From assembly GCA_023265155.1 (NCBI GenBank), contig JAHFUL010000002.1:1-36087 (forward strand): a stretch of 36,087 bases of DNA, in the 5' to 3' direction. This document shows, piece after piece, positions 7,216 to 16,672 of the stretch. Position 1 is the stretch's first letter. The number at the start of each line of letters is the position of its first letter. The stretch is from Acidobacteriota bacterium. GTDB lineage: Bacteria; Acidobacteriota; Vicinamibacteria; Vicinamibacterales; CAVVIG01. The notes under the pieces were generated by a model that saw only the letters and a program-made list of their open reading frames with translations, did no database searches and was not told the origin of the DNA. Position numbers and translations under genes: made by a program.

Positions 7216-10200
7216 ATGCTCCGGGTCATCTTCGGCGTCACGCTCGTGGTGGCATTCGGAGCGCAGGCTCTGGCGGCCGGTCCCGTCTCCGAGGACATTC
7301 CCGTCCCTGGCGGAACGATGGCTTTGGCGCGGGCCATCGGCCTGGAAACGCCGCCCGAACCGTCTCGCTTTCTCGCCGAAGTCGCGCGGTTGACCTACGG
7401 TTTGCCCGACCGCCGTAGAGACAGCAGCTCGTCGACGCTCGGCCGATTGACGGAATATCTCGACGCCGTGGCGCGCTTTCGCGGCGCCCTTGACGCCCTG
7501 CCGAACGGTTCGCTGACTCTCGCACTCGCCTCCCAGGAGAAAGATGGCCGCGATCGACTGCACGCCCTTCTCGAGATCGTCAACCTGCGTTTGAAAGAGA
7601 ACCGGGGGATCTATTCGGTAGAGGCGGCCAACGACCCGGCGGCGGCGGCGCGCGTCCAGCTGCTCAGCGCGCTCGGCGTGGACCTCGAGCGTCTCGGGTC
7701 TCGACTGAATGGCGGAGAGACTGTTCAACTGAGACTTCCGACCGAGCTGGTTCCCGTTCCTCTGACAGCGGCGCTATGGAGCGAGGCGGTGTTTCACCGC
7801 CCGGTCCCCGCGCGGGATCTGTTCGCGGCGATTTTCTCCGGTTCAGGCACGGCCCTGCTGTGTCATGGCTTGGCGGCGCTCAACGACGAGATGCTTGCGT
7901 ACCTGGGGGAACATCGCGCGCTGCTGGCGCGACTGTCTGGCCAGGACGCACCGGTGTTCGCGACCTTTGCCAGCAACCTTCACGTCCACGACGGGCGCGT
8001 GATGACGCCTGGCGGTCTCGCCGCGGTGCCTCTCTGGGAATCGGTTGTCGGTGAAAAGGTCGGCGAACCCGAGCCGTTCATTCGCGCCCTGCTCTCGCGG
8101 GACAGCGGACATCTCGCGTATCTGTACGATCTGATCGCTGAGCTGGACGCGCCGCGTGGCGCGTTCGCGCTCGGGCTGTGGGTCCAGGACGATCGGGTCC
8201 GGATCGATCGGTTCAGGTCGCTCGTGTCGACTGTGCACTCCACGCTGACAGAGTGGCAAGTGCGCGAGACGCCGTTCAACCGGCCGCTGGACGACATCGC
8301 GTGGATGCTGCTCAACGTGCCAGTCGAACCCGGCGGCGCACCGCGTGGACCGGTGGCGCGTGCCCTGTGGTCGCGCGTCTTCGAGGGCCTCGACCTACCG
8401 GAGGCAGCGGCCGCGCGAAAGGCTGTTGCACACCCGGAGAAGGACGGCGCATTCGACGCGGCGTGGCTGGCGGACGCCATCCTGACCGGTGACCCGCACC
8501 AGCGCGCGCAGCGCTTGCAGCAGCTCGCCTTCGGCCTCCGTGCGTTCGGCGCGGCGCGTCCCGACGCGTTTGGCGATGTCCTGACCGCTGTCAGAGCCTT
8601 GCCCGTGTACACCGCCCTGATGCTCACGCTCGAGCGGATGGGGATGAAGGAGCCATCGGTGTATGCCGCGGCGGCCCGAGCGGCCGAGCGGCTCTCCGAT
8701 CTCGACGGCGGCGCGGCCTTCATTGCGCTGAGCCAGTTTCAGGGAGCGCTGGCGCTCGTCGCCCGCATGTCGGCGGCCGGCAGCCTCGAGCGCGAGCGCG
8801 CCGCCTACCTCGTCACCAAGCTCGCAGCCATCCCGCTGAAGGACGGTCGTTACGGCGCGCTGGTTGCCGCGTGGCTTCGAGGCGAGCTCCTGCCCGCGTT
8901 TGTGCCGCGCAGCGATGCGGAGGAGACGGTGCTGGCTGCTCTGGCGGGCAAGACCACCAAGCCGGAGGGTGACACCTTACGCGTGACCTGGGAAGGAGAG
9001 CAGTATCGCCTGGATCTTCCGGCAGCCGAGGAGCGCCGACTACGGGCTGTGCGGCAGCAGCAGCATGCGTACTCCGTCGACACGGCGCTGACACTCGAGC
9101 AGGTCGCCCGCTCCCTGGGTCAGATTGATCTTCCCGGCATTCAGCGCGCGATCGGGACGTTGCGAGCCTTGCTGCCGGTGCTCCCGACATCCGCGACGGC
9201 CTCCAGGGCCGTGAGGCCCGAAGGCGTCGACGATCTTCCCGATGCGGCAGCGATTGTGGACCGCGCGTTGAAGGATCTCTCGAAGATCACGAAACCGGGC
9301 GACGCGAAAAAAGCGAAGGCGTGCGCCGGGCCGCTGAGCGAGCTGTCGGGAGTGATTCTCGGTGAGGCCTTGAGCTCGATTGCGTACGCTCTCAATTTCG
9401 GCGATGAATCGGAGGGCGCGCTTCTCGGCGGCGACCTGTCGCGCCGGCACGATTTCGGTCTGGCGCTCAAGGACACGGCATTCAAGCGGCGGGAGGCGTG
9501 GGCCATCCCGCGGCAGATGGTCGTGCCCGGTATGCCGAGACGCGTGAGCGGGTCGCTGCTGGGGCTCGACGTGGCGTTTGCGCGGTCGATGCTGCGCCGC
9601 GTTGTCCTGGCGGATGCCGAGTACACGCCCGTTCTGCTCTCGAATGATCGCGAGACGTTCACGCAATCAGTCGCGCTCCTCGACCCGTATTCAATGCGCG
9701 ACGCCGATCGCGACGCCATCGCCGCGGCAGTGTCTCGAGGCCGGACGCGGATCGAGGCCGTCGTGGTCACCGGGGCGGGCTCCGCTCAGCGCGATACACT
9801 CGGCATGATCGCGGGGGAAATCAAGCTGGATGGATGGCGGCGGCAAGCGGCGCAATGGGACATCGCGCACGAGCCCAGCCGCCTGCTCTCGCTCTTTTCG
9901 CTGACCGAGCTGCTGGTCCTCGGTGCGGGCCAAACGGAGCGCTTCGACGGCTGGGGCATGGCCGGCACGCCGGTGTCCGGCTGCCTCTGTACGCGCTTCG
10001 CCGCCCCCAACCAATGGCGCATTGTCGGTGGCCGCCCGCAGATCGGTTCCCTGAGCACGGCGGTGCCCGACCTCAATCTGCATGTTGCGTCGATGTTGTC
10101 CACGCTTCGGCTCCCGGCGCCGCTCGCCAGGATGATCCTCGGCGCGGCGATGCAGGAGTTCGTGGATCGTGTCAAGCCCAACGACACAAACGATTGGCTG

Positions 10201-10317
10201 ACACTGGTGCGTGGCGCATCGCTCGCATCGCGTGAGCGCATCGAAGACTACGTGTCGGCGGCGACGGCTGACGGTCCGCTTCTCCCCGAAAAAAGCTATC
10301 AGGGGCAGCAACCGTGA
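7216..10317 (+). CDS. Large secreted protein of unknown function (1033 aa)
   Basis: Long ORF with signal-peptide-like N-terminus MLRVIFGVTLVVAFGAQALAAG; 3' end overlaps the next gene (GTGA at 10314-10317). No family recognised by eye. Confidence 0.8.
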   Translation: MLRVIFGVTLVVAFGAQALAAGPVSEDIPVPGGTMALARAIGLETPPEPSRFLAEVARLTYGLPDRRRDSSSSTLGRLTEYLDAVARFRGALDALPNGSLTLALASQEKDGRDRLHALLEIVNLRLKENRGIYSVEAANDPAAAARVQLLSALGVDLERLGSRLNGGETVQLRLPTELVPVPLTAALWSEAVFHRPVPARDLFAAIFSGSGTALLCHGLAALNDEMLAYLGEHRALLARLSGQDAPVFATFASNLHVHDGRVMTPGGLAAVPLWESVVGEKVGEPEPFIRALLSRDSGHLAYLYDLIAELDAPRGAFALGLWVQDDRVRIDRFRSLVSTVHSTLTEWQVRETPFNRPLDDIAWMLLNVPVEPGGAPRGPVARALWSRVFEGLDLPEAAAARKAVAHPEKDGAFDAAWLADAILTGDPHQRAQRLQQLAFGLRAFGAARPDAFGDVLTAVRALPVYTALMLTLERMGMKEPSVYAAAARAAERLSDLDGGAAFIALSQFQGALALVARMSAAGSLERERAAYLVTKLAAIPLKDGRYGALVAAWLRGELLPAFVPRSDAEETVLAALAGKTTKPEGDTLRVTWEGEQYRLDLPAAEERRLRAVRQQQHAYSVDTALTLEQVARSLGQIDLPGIQRAIGTLRALLPVLPTSATASRAVRPEGVDDLPDAAAIVDRALKDLSKITKPGDAKKAKACAGPLSELSGVILGEALSSIAYALNFGDESEGALLGGDLSRRHDFGLALKDTAFKRREAWAIPRQMVVPGMPRRVSGSLLGLDVAFARSMLRRVVLADAEYTPVLLSNDRETFTQSVALLDPYSMRDADRDAIAAAVSRGRTRIEAVVVTGAGSAQRDTLGMIAGEIKLDGWRRQAAQWDIAHEPSRLLSLFSLTELLVLGAGQTERFDGWGMAGTPVSGCLCTRFAAPNQWRIVGGRPQIGSLSTAVPDLNLHVASMLSTLRLPAPLARMILGAAMQEFVDRVKPNDTNDWLTLVRGASLASRERIEDYVSAATADGPLLPEKSYQGQQP

Positions 10318-11489
10318 CCGCCCGGATCTTTCACGTCGCGATGCTGGCAGTGACGGCCCTCGGTGCGGCGGTCGCGGGGGCGCAGGCGCCGACGCCTGCC
10401 CAACCGGCGCCCGCGGACGTGCGCGTGGTGATCACATCCCCCGACGCCGAGGCCTATCTGATCGGACCGACGCGGCTGGCTGCCGAGATTTCGCCGTCGG
10501 CAGCCGTTGCCTCCGCCAGCTTTTTCGTTGGCGGCAGCGAGGTGTGCGTCAGGAGTGCCGCCCCGTTTGTCTGCAACTGGGACGCGGGCAGGGAAGTCAA
10601 GGAACGTCAGATTCGACTGGTCGTCACTCTGAAGGACGGTCGCCGGTTACCGGCCCAGACCCTCCGGACCAAGGGACTGGCGTTCGCCGACACGTCAGAG
10701 GTCGAGGCGGTTCAAGTCACGGTCACCGTCACCAATGACGGCAAGTTCGTCCAGGGACTGCCCCGTGAAGCGTTCCGGATCTGGGAGGATGGGCGTCCGC
10801 AGACCATCAGCAGCTTCGTTTCCGAAGATGTGCCGCTGGAGCTCATTGTTGCGGTCGACGTCAGTAGCAGCATGACCGAAGCCATGCCCAAGCTCAGGGT
10901 GGCGGTGAAGGACTTTCTGCGGGCTGTGCCGCTGTCGAATCTGGTGACGGTACTCGGGTTCAACGATTCGGTGATCACCGTGGCGCGCAAGACAACGGAC
11001 CTCGCCGACCGCCTGCGCGCCGTCGATCGCCTGTCGGCGTTGGGCGCGACCGCTCTCTACGACGTGATCGCGAAGGGGATCGAGACGCTCGGGCAGCAGA
11101 CCGGCCGCAAGGCGATGGTGGTCTTCACCGACGGAGAAGATCAAGGAAGCCATCTGACGATTGGCGAAGCCGAGCAGCGGCTGCAGGCCAGCGACGCGAC
11201 GCTGTACATGATTGGACAAGGCCGCGGCCTCTCCTATGAGCCGCTGAAACGAGTCATGCAGCGGCTGGCAGATCCGACGGGCGGCCGTGCGCTGTTCACA
11301 GACAGCATCGACAAGCTGCACGGGGCGTTCGAAGAACTGCTCCAGGAGCTGTCGCACCAGTATCTGATCGGCTATCAGTCGACCAACGCCGTCAAGGACG
11401 GCACGTTGCGCGAGCTCAGGGTCGAGGTTGACGCCGCAGGGCGCGTTCGCGCGCGGAAAAGCTATCGCTCCGGGCTGGAGAAGAAATAA
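10314..11489 (+). CDS. Secreted VWFA-domain protein (VWFA-related, TIGR03436-like)
   Basis: LIVAVDVSSSMTEAM (DxSxS MIDAS), GATALYDVI, MVVFTDGEDQGS, HQYLIGYQ; GTG start overlapping the upstream stop. Confidence 0.85.
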   Translation: MTARIFHVAMLAVTALGAAVAGAQAPTPAQPAPADVRVVITSPDAEAYLIGPTRLAAEISPSAAVASASFFVGGSEVCVRSAAPFVCNWDAGREVKERQIRLVVTLKDGRRLPAQTLRTKGLAFADTSEVEAVQVTVTVTNDGKFVQGLPREAFRIWEDGRPQTISSFVSEDVPLELIVAVDVSSSMTEAMPKLRVAVKDFLRAVPLSNLVTVLGFNDSVITVARKTTDLADRLRAVDRLSALGATALYDVIAKGIETLGQQTGRKAMVVFTDGEDQGSHLTIGEAEQRLQASDATLYMIGQGRGLSYEPLKRVMQRLADPTGGRALFTDSIDKLHGAFEELLQELSHQYLIGYQSTNAVKDGTLRELRVEVDAAGRVRARKSYRSGLEKK

Positions 11490-11509
11490 CGCCGAGGAAG
11501 GGACACACC

Positions 11510-13981
11510 ATGCGGCTGGCAATCACCCTGTTCGTCGCCGCCCTCGTCGGCGCCGAGCGGCCGGAGGCGTCGCAAGCGCCGCAGATCCCGGGTCCCCAGG
11601 CCCCGATCTTCAGGTCGTCGGTCGAGGTGACGACGCTCGACGTGACGGTGATTGACATCGACGGACGCCCGGTGGTGGATCTGCGGCCTGCCGAGCTCAC
11701 GGTTCGCATCGACGGGAAGCCCCGCCGGGTTGTGCGCGTAGAGTGGATTCCGCTCGCGCGACCCTCCAGCAGTCCCCCGGCTCCGCCGCCACCCGACGGC
11801 TATTCCACGAACGAGAGCTCCACGGGTGGACGATTGATTGTCATCGCGATCGATCAACCCAACATCCGCTCAGACGGCACGATGGGCCTCCGCGCGACGG
11901 TCAACGCGTTCCTCGATCACCTCGAACCGTCGGATCGCGTGGCGGCGATCGCTCTTGGCTTCGGCGTGTCGACCCCGTTCACCACCAATCGCGCGACGGT
12001 CAAGGAGGCGATCTCGCGGATGACCGGCGACATGCGGCTCATTTCCGAGCTCGGCGTCTACAGCCTCTCCGCCTCAGAGGCCCTCGAGATTACCGACGGC
12101 AATCAGGCGACTCTTCAGACGGCCGTGACGCGAGAATGCTTCACGAGCTCAGTACGGGCGGATCCGGCGTGCCCATTTCAGATTGTTGGAGACGCCCAGG
12201 TGATCGCGGCGTCGCTCCAGCAGGAGACAGAGCGCACGCTCAGCGCCCTTTACGGGCTGCTCGACACTCTGAAGAAGATCGAGGCTCCGAAGACGCTTGT
12301 GCTGGTGTCGGAGGGATTCACGATGACCTCCCCGTCCGGTGTGACCGCCCTGGGATCGATCGCCGCCGCCTCGCGCACGAGCGTCTACGCGCTGAAGCTG
12401 GACGATCGCATCTTCGACGCCGCCACCCGGCGGCCGCCTCCACCGGGCGTTGGCGATCGCCAGCTCCGATTCGCGGGGCTCGAGACCCTGGCCTCTGCTT
12501 CCAAGGGCGGGGTCTTCGAGGTCATTGGCGCGGGCAGCGCCGCCTTCGAGCGTCTCGAGCGTGAGATTTCCGGCTATTACTTGATCGGCGTGGAATCGAT
12601 GCCGGCAGATACAGACGGCAAGGCGCATCCGATCAATGTTCAGGTTGGGCGCAAGGGGACGGTTGTTCGTGCGCGACGTGAGCTGGCGGACGTCGCGGTG
12701 GCTCGCGCGAATGCGACGAATCCGCTCGAAGTGGTCGCCGCCGCGCTGAGCTCTCCATTGATCACCCCGGCCTTGCCGCTGCATGTCGCGACGTTCTCGC
12801 TGCGCGATCGGGATCCGTCCAAGATCCAGGTGCTGATCCACGCCGACATCGGCAGCGACTACACGTCGGCGACGTCAGTCACACTGGGCTACGTCATCAG
12901 TGACAGCAGCGGGACCATCGTCGAGCACCAGGTCGGCGACGGCCGCCTCGCTCCGCCGGGAAACTTTCCGGCCCCGCTGCCCTACACCGTCAGCGCGAGC
13001 CTCGAGCCGGGGGAGTACACACTGAAGATCGCCGTGACCGAAGGCGGCCGGGTGGGCTCGGTGGAACATCCCGTTCACGCCGGCCTGATCGATGCCGGAT
13101 CGCTGAAACTGAGCGAGCTGATGATTGGTGGCCCCGTGGATGCCAAAGAGTTATTGCGGCCGACGATCAGCTACGACATCAACTTCGGCGGCGTGCAGGG
13201 ATACATGGAGGCGTACGGGACCGCGGGCAGCCTGCTGATGCGCTACGAGGTCGCGCCGACTGCCGACGCACCGGCGGTGCTGAGCGCCGTCGTGCCTGGC
13301 CGTCCTGCGGAGGAGGGGCGAACGGTCTTTTCGTACATCGTGCCGGTGCGAGAACTTCCGGCGGGTCAGTACGTCTTGCGCGCCACGCTTTCGTCCGGGT
13401 CTTCGTACGGGACGCCGTTGAAGAAAGTGGCGCGCGCCTTCAGAGTGCTGGACGCCCGTCCTGGAGCCACGGCCGTGAACGGGGCACGGGTGACCCCGGC
13501 TCCACCGTCGACGGCGCCGGCTGTCACCGTGATGCCGGCCCGCCCGTTCCGCCGTGACGACGTGGTTCGGGGAGGGACACTGCAGCAGTTTCGCGACATT
13601 GTGGCGCCAGCGGCCAGACAGGACTTCGACGCCGGCGTGACGTTCCTGACGGCCGGCGATTTCGTGAAGGCCGAACAGAGCTTCAAGAGCGCGCAGCGGG
13701 CGACGCCCGTGGCCGACAACGGCACCGCGCCGCTGACCTATCTCGCCGCGACGTACGCCGCGTCGGGCCACGATCTCGAAGCGACGAGCGTCTGGCAGAC
13801 CGCGCTCATCGATGGCTACGAGTACGCGCAGATCTACGAGTGGCTCGCCGACGCGTTCATCCGCATTCGCAACTTCGATCAGGCGCGCAGCCTCCTGAAG
13901 GAAGCGACGGAGAAGTGGCCGAACGACTCGCGGTTCTCCATCGGGCTCACCGCTCTTCCGCCTCCACCAGTTGGCCGCTGA
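11510..13981 (+). CDS. VWFA-like/TPR-like secreted protein, paralog 1
   Basis: FRSSVEVTTLDVTVIDIDGRPVVDLRPAELTVRIDGK...VIAIDQPNIRSDG...KTLVLVSEGFTM...SGYYLIGVES; C-terminal helical repeats (FLTAGDFVKAEQSFKSAQ...). Confidence 0.85.
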   Translation: MRLAITLFVAALVGAERPEASQAPQIPGPQAPIFRSSVEVTTLDVTVIDIDGRPVVDLRPAELTVRIDGKPRRVVRVEWIPLARPSSSPPAPPPPDGYSTNESSTGGRLIVIAIDQPNIRSDGTMGLRATVNAFLDHLEPSDRVAAIALGFGVSTPFTTNRATVKEAISRMTGDMRLISELGVYSLSASEALEITDGNQATLQTAVTRECFTSSVRADPACPFQIVGDAQVIAASLQQETERTLSALYGLLDTLKKIEAPKTLVLVSEGFTMTSPSGVTALGSIAAASRTSVYALKLDDRIFDAATRRPPPPGVGDRQLRFAGLETLASASKGGVFEVIGAGSAAFERLEREISGYYLIGVESMPADTDGKAHPINVQVGRKGTVVRARRELADVAVARANATNPLEVVAAALSSPLITPALPLHVATFSLRDRDPSKIQVLIHADIGSDYTSATSVTLGYVISDSSGTIVEHQVGDGRLAPPGNFPAPLPYTVSASLEPGEYTLKIAVTEGGRVGSVEHPVHAGLIDAGSLKLSELMIGGPVDAKELLRPTISYDINFGGVQGYMEAYGTAGSLLMRYEVAPTADAPAVLSAVVPGRPAEEGRTVFSYIVPVRELPAGQYVLRATLSSGSSYGTPLKKVARAFRVLDARPGATAVNGARVTPAPPSTAPAVTVMPARPFRRDDVVRGGTLQQFRDIVAPAARQDFDAGVTFLTAGDFVKAEQSFKSAQRATPVADNGTAPLTYLAATYAASGHDLEATSVWQTALIDGYEYAQIYEWLADAFIRIRNFDQARSLLKEATEKWPNDSRFSIGLTALPPPPVGR

Positions 13982-14044
13982 GACTGGCGACGGATAAGTC
14001 GTGTTGAAAGGCCACCGAGACTCCGCCAGAGGCCTGCGGCGTCA

Positions 14045-14100
14045 GGTCGGGGTCGAGGTTGACGGCTCAGGGCGGGTTTCGCGCGCGGAAGAAGTGACGC
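14045..14100 (+). pseudogene. Fossil copy of the 3' end of the upstream VWFA gene in the paralog 1-paralog 2 spacer
   Basis: GGGTCGAGGTTGACGgCtCAGGGCGsGTTtCGCGCGCGGAA...aCGCCGrGrAaG matches 11418-11500 (GGGTCGAGGTTGACGCCGCAGGGCGCGTTCGCGCGCGGAAAAG...TAACGCCGAGGAAGG) with an internal deletion. Confidence 0.75.
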
Positions 14101-14125
14101 CGGGAAGGCTCGAAGGGAAGGAAAC

Positions 14126-16618
14126 ATGATGCGGCTGGCCAGGACGCTGTTCGTCGCCGCCCTCGCCGGCGCCCTCGTTGGCGCCGAGCGGCCCGAGGCG
14201 TCGCAGACCGCGCAGGTCCCGAGCTCCCAGGGCCCGACCTTCAGGTCGTCGGTCGAGCTGACGACTCTCGACGTGACGGTCGTCGACAGCAACGGGCTGC
14301 CGCTGACGGACTTGCGGCCTGCCGACTTCACGGTTCGCATTGATGGGAAGACGCGTCGAGTCGTCCGGGCCGAGTGGGTGCCCCTCACCAGACCCGCAAC
14401 GTCGCCATTGCCCCCTCCCCCGCCTGCCGGCTACTCGTCAAACGAGGGCGCCACCCCGGGACGGCTGATTGTCATTGCGATCGATCAACCCAACATTCGC
14501 GTCGATGGAGCCTCGAGCGTCAGATTCGCCGTGAATGCCTTCATCGATCGGCTCGAGCCATCCGATCAGGTCGCCGCGGTCGCGCTTGGCGGCGGCATCT
14601 CGACTCCGTTCACGACCGACCGCGAGAGCGTGAAGCAAGCGCTTGCGCGGATGAGCGGCGACATGAGGGTATCGTCGGATACGAGCTTCGCCAACATCAC
14701 CGCATCAGAGGCCATCGAGATCGTCGAAGGACGCCAGACGACGATCCAGCTTGTGGTGACTCGCGAGTGCGGGCGACCCCAGGCGACGAATCCGAACTGT
14801 CCGGCGCAGATCGCCGCCGACGCGCAAACGATCGCCATGTCGCTCAGACAGGAGACAGACCGGACGATCCTGTCCCTGCAAGGTCTGTTCGAGAGCTTGC
14901 GGCAGATCGATGCGCCGAAAACGCTCGTCCTGGTGTCCGAGGGATTCGCGATGGGATCCCAGCTTGGCGGCGTCCTGAATCTCGGTTCGCTGGCCGCGGC
15001 CGCGCGCACCACCGTGTACGCCTTGAGACTGGACGATCGCGTTTTCGACGCTTCGAGCAGACGGCCGTCGGGGCCGTTGGACCGCCAGCTCCGCTTCGCC
15101 GGGCTCGACTTACTCACGTCCATTTCGAAGGGCTGGGTGTTCGAGGTGGTGGGTATGGGCAGCTCCGCTTTTGAGCGTCTCGAGCGGGAAATCTCCGGCT
15201 ATTACGTGGTGGGCGTCGAATCGACAGCCGGGGATCTGGACGGCAAGGCGCATCCAATCTCCGTACAGGTTGGACGCCGCGGAGCGCTGGTGCGAGCGCG
15301 CCGTGAGCTGGGACACGGGGCGAGGACAAAGCCGCGCGCGCCAAGCCCGCTCGAATCGGTCGCGGCTGCACTGAGCACGCCGCTCGTCTCGCCCGGCTTG
15401 CCCTTGCGTGTGGCGACGTTCTCGCTGCGCGATCAGGATCCCTTGAAGATTCAGGTGCTCATCCATGCCGACATCGGGAGCGCTTACACATCCGCCGTGG
15501 CCGTGGCGATTGGCTATGTCATCAGCGACACCAATGGGGCCATCGTGACGCGGCAAGTGGGAAACGGCCGCCTCGCTCCCCCCGGAAACCTTCCGGCCTC
15601 GTTGCCCTATACCGCCACCATGAGCCTGGCTCCCGGGGAGTACGTGTTGAAACTGGCCGTGGCGGAAGGCGGTCACGTTGGATCGGTGGAACATCCCATT
15701 CACGCGGGTTTGATCGATGCCGGCTCGCTGAAACTGAGCGAGCTGATGATTGGCGACCCCGCCGATGCCAGAGAACTGGGGCCGACGGTCAGCTTTGACA
15801 TCAACTCTGGCGAATTGCAGGGATATATCGAGACCTACGGAGGGTCGGACGACCTGCTGATGCGGTACGAGATCGCGCCGACTCTCGACGCGCCGTCGGT
15901 GGTGAGCGCTGTCGTCACCGGTCGATCATCTGGCGACGGGCGGATGGTGTTTTCCTACATCATGCCGGTCAGCGACTTGCCGCCAGGCTCGTACGTCCTG
16001 AGAGCCACGCTCTCGTCGGAATCGTCAACCCTGACCTCGTTGAAGAAAGTCGCGCGCGCCTTCAGAGTGGTCCCCACGGCTCCTGCGGCGACAGGCCTGA
16101 GACCGGATTCAGCGGCCCCGCCAGCTGCTTCTTCCGCCCCGGGCGCCGCGCGGGGAGCGCCGGCGGTGGTGGCGCGCCCGTTCCGACGGGAGGAATTGAT
16201 CCGGGCCGAGACACTTCAGCCGTTCCGCGAGATTGTGGCAGCTGCCGCCAGGACCGCCTTTGAGGCGGGCGTCGCGGCGCTGACGGCCGGTGATTTCGTG
16301 AAGGCGGAGCTGAGCTTCAAGAGTGCACAACGGGAAACGCCCGTGACAGACAACAGTGCGGCGCCGCTCACATACCTGGCTGCCACTTACGCCGCGTTCG
16401 GCCACGATCTCGAAGCGTCAATCGTCTGGCAGACCGCGCTCATCGACGGCGAGGAGTATCCCCAGATCTTTGAGTGGCTTGCCGACGCGCTCATCCGCAT
16501 CCGCAGCTTCGATCAGGCGCGCAGCATCCTGAATGAAGCGACGGAGAAGTGGCCGGGCGACACGCGCTTCACCGAGCGGCTCGCCGCGCTCCCGCCTCCA
16601 CGAGATGGTGGACGCTGA
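14126..16618 (+). CDS. VWFA-like/TPR-like secreted protein, paralog 2
   Basis: Colinear with paralog 1 along its length (VIAIDQPNIRVDG, KTLVLVSEGFAMGS, SGYYVVGVES, AGLIDAGSLKLSELMIGDP). Confidence 0.85.
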   Translation: MMRLARTLFVAALAGALVGAERPEASQTAQVPSSQGPTFRSSVELTTLDVTVVDSNGLPLTDLRPADFTVRIDGKTRRVVRAEWVPLTRPATSPLPPPPPAGYSSNEGATPGRLIVIAIDQPNIRVDGASSVRFAVNAFIDRLEPSDQVAAVALGGGISTPFTTDRESVKQALARMSGDMRVSSDTSFANITASEAIEIVEGRQTTIQLVVTRECGRPQATNPNCPAQIAADAQTIAMSLRQETDRTILSLQGLFESLRQIDAPKTLVLVSEGFAMGSQLGGVLNLGSLAAAARTTVYALRLDDRVFDASSRRPSGPLDRQLRFAGLDLLTSISKGWVFEVVGMGSSAFERLEREISGYYVVGVESTAGDLDGKAHPISVQVGRRGALVRARRELGHGARTKPRAPSPLESVAAALSTPLVSPGLPLRVATFSLRDQDPLKIQVLIHADIGSAYTSAVAVAIGYVISDTNGAIVTRQVGNGRLAPPGNLPASLPYTATMSLAPGEYVLKLAVAEGGHVGSVEHPIHAGLIDAGSLKLSELMIGDPADARELGPTVSFDINSGELQGYIETYGGSDDLLMRYEIAPTLDAPSVVSAVVTGRSSGDGRMVFSYIMPVSDLPPGSYVLRATLSSESSTLTSLKKVARAFRVVPTAPAATGLRPDSAAPPAASSAPGAARGAPAVVARPFRREELIRAETLQPFREIVAAAARTAFEAGVAALTAGDFVKAELSFKSAQRETPVTDNSAAPLTYLAATYAAFGHDLEASIVWQTALIDGEEYPQIFEWLADALIRIRSFDQARSILNEATEKWPGDTRFTERLAALPPPRDGGR

Positions 16619-16672
16619 GACTCGCGACGGTCGGGGGTTTTCCGAGCTGCAGCCACCACAAGGCGGTGCCCG

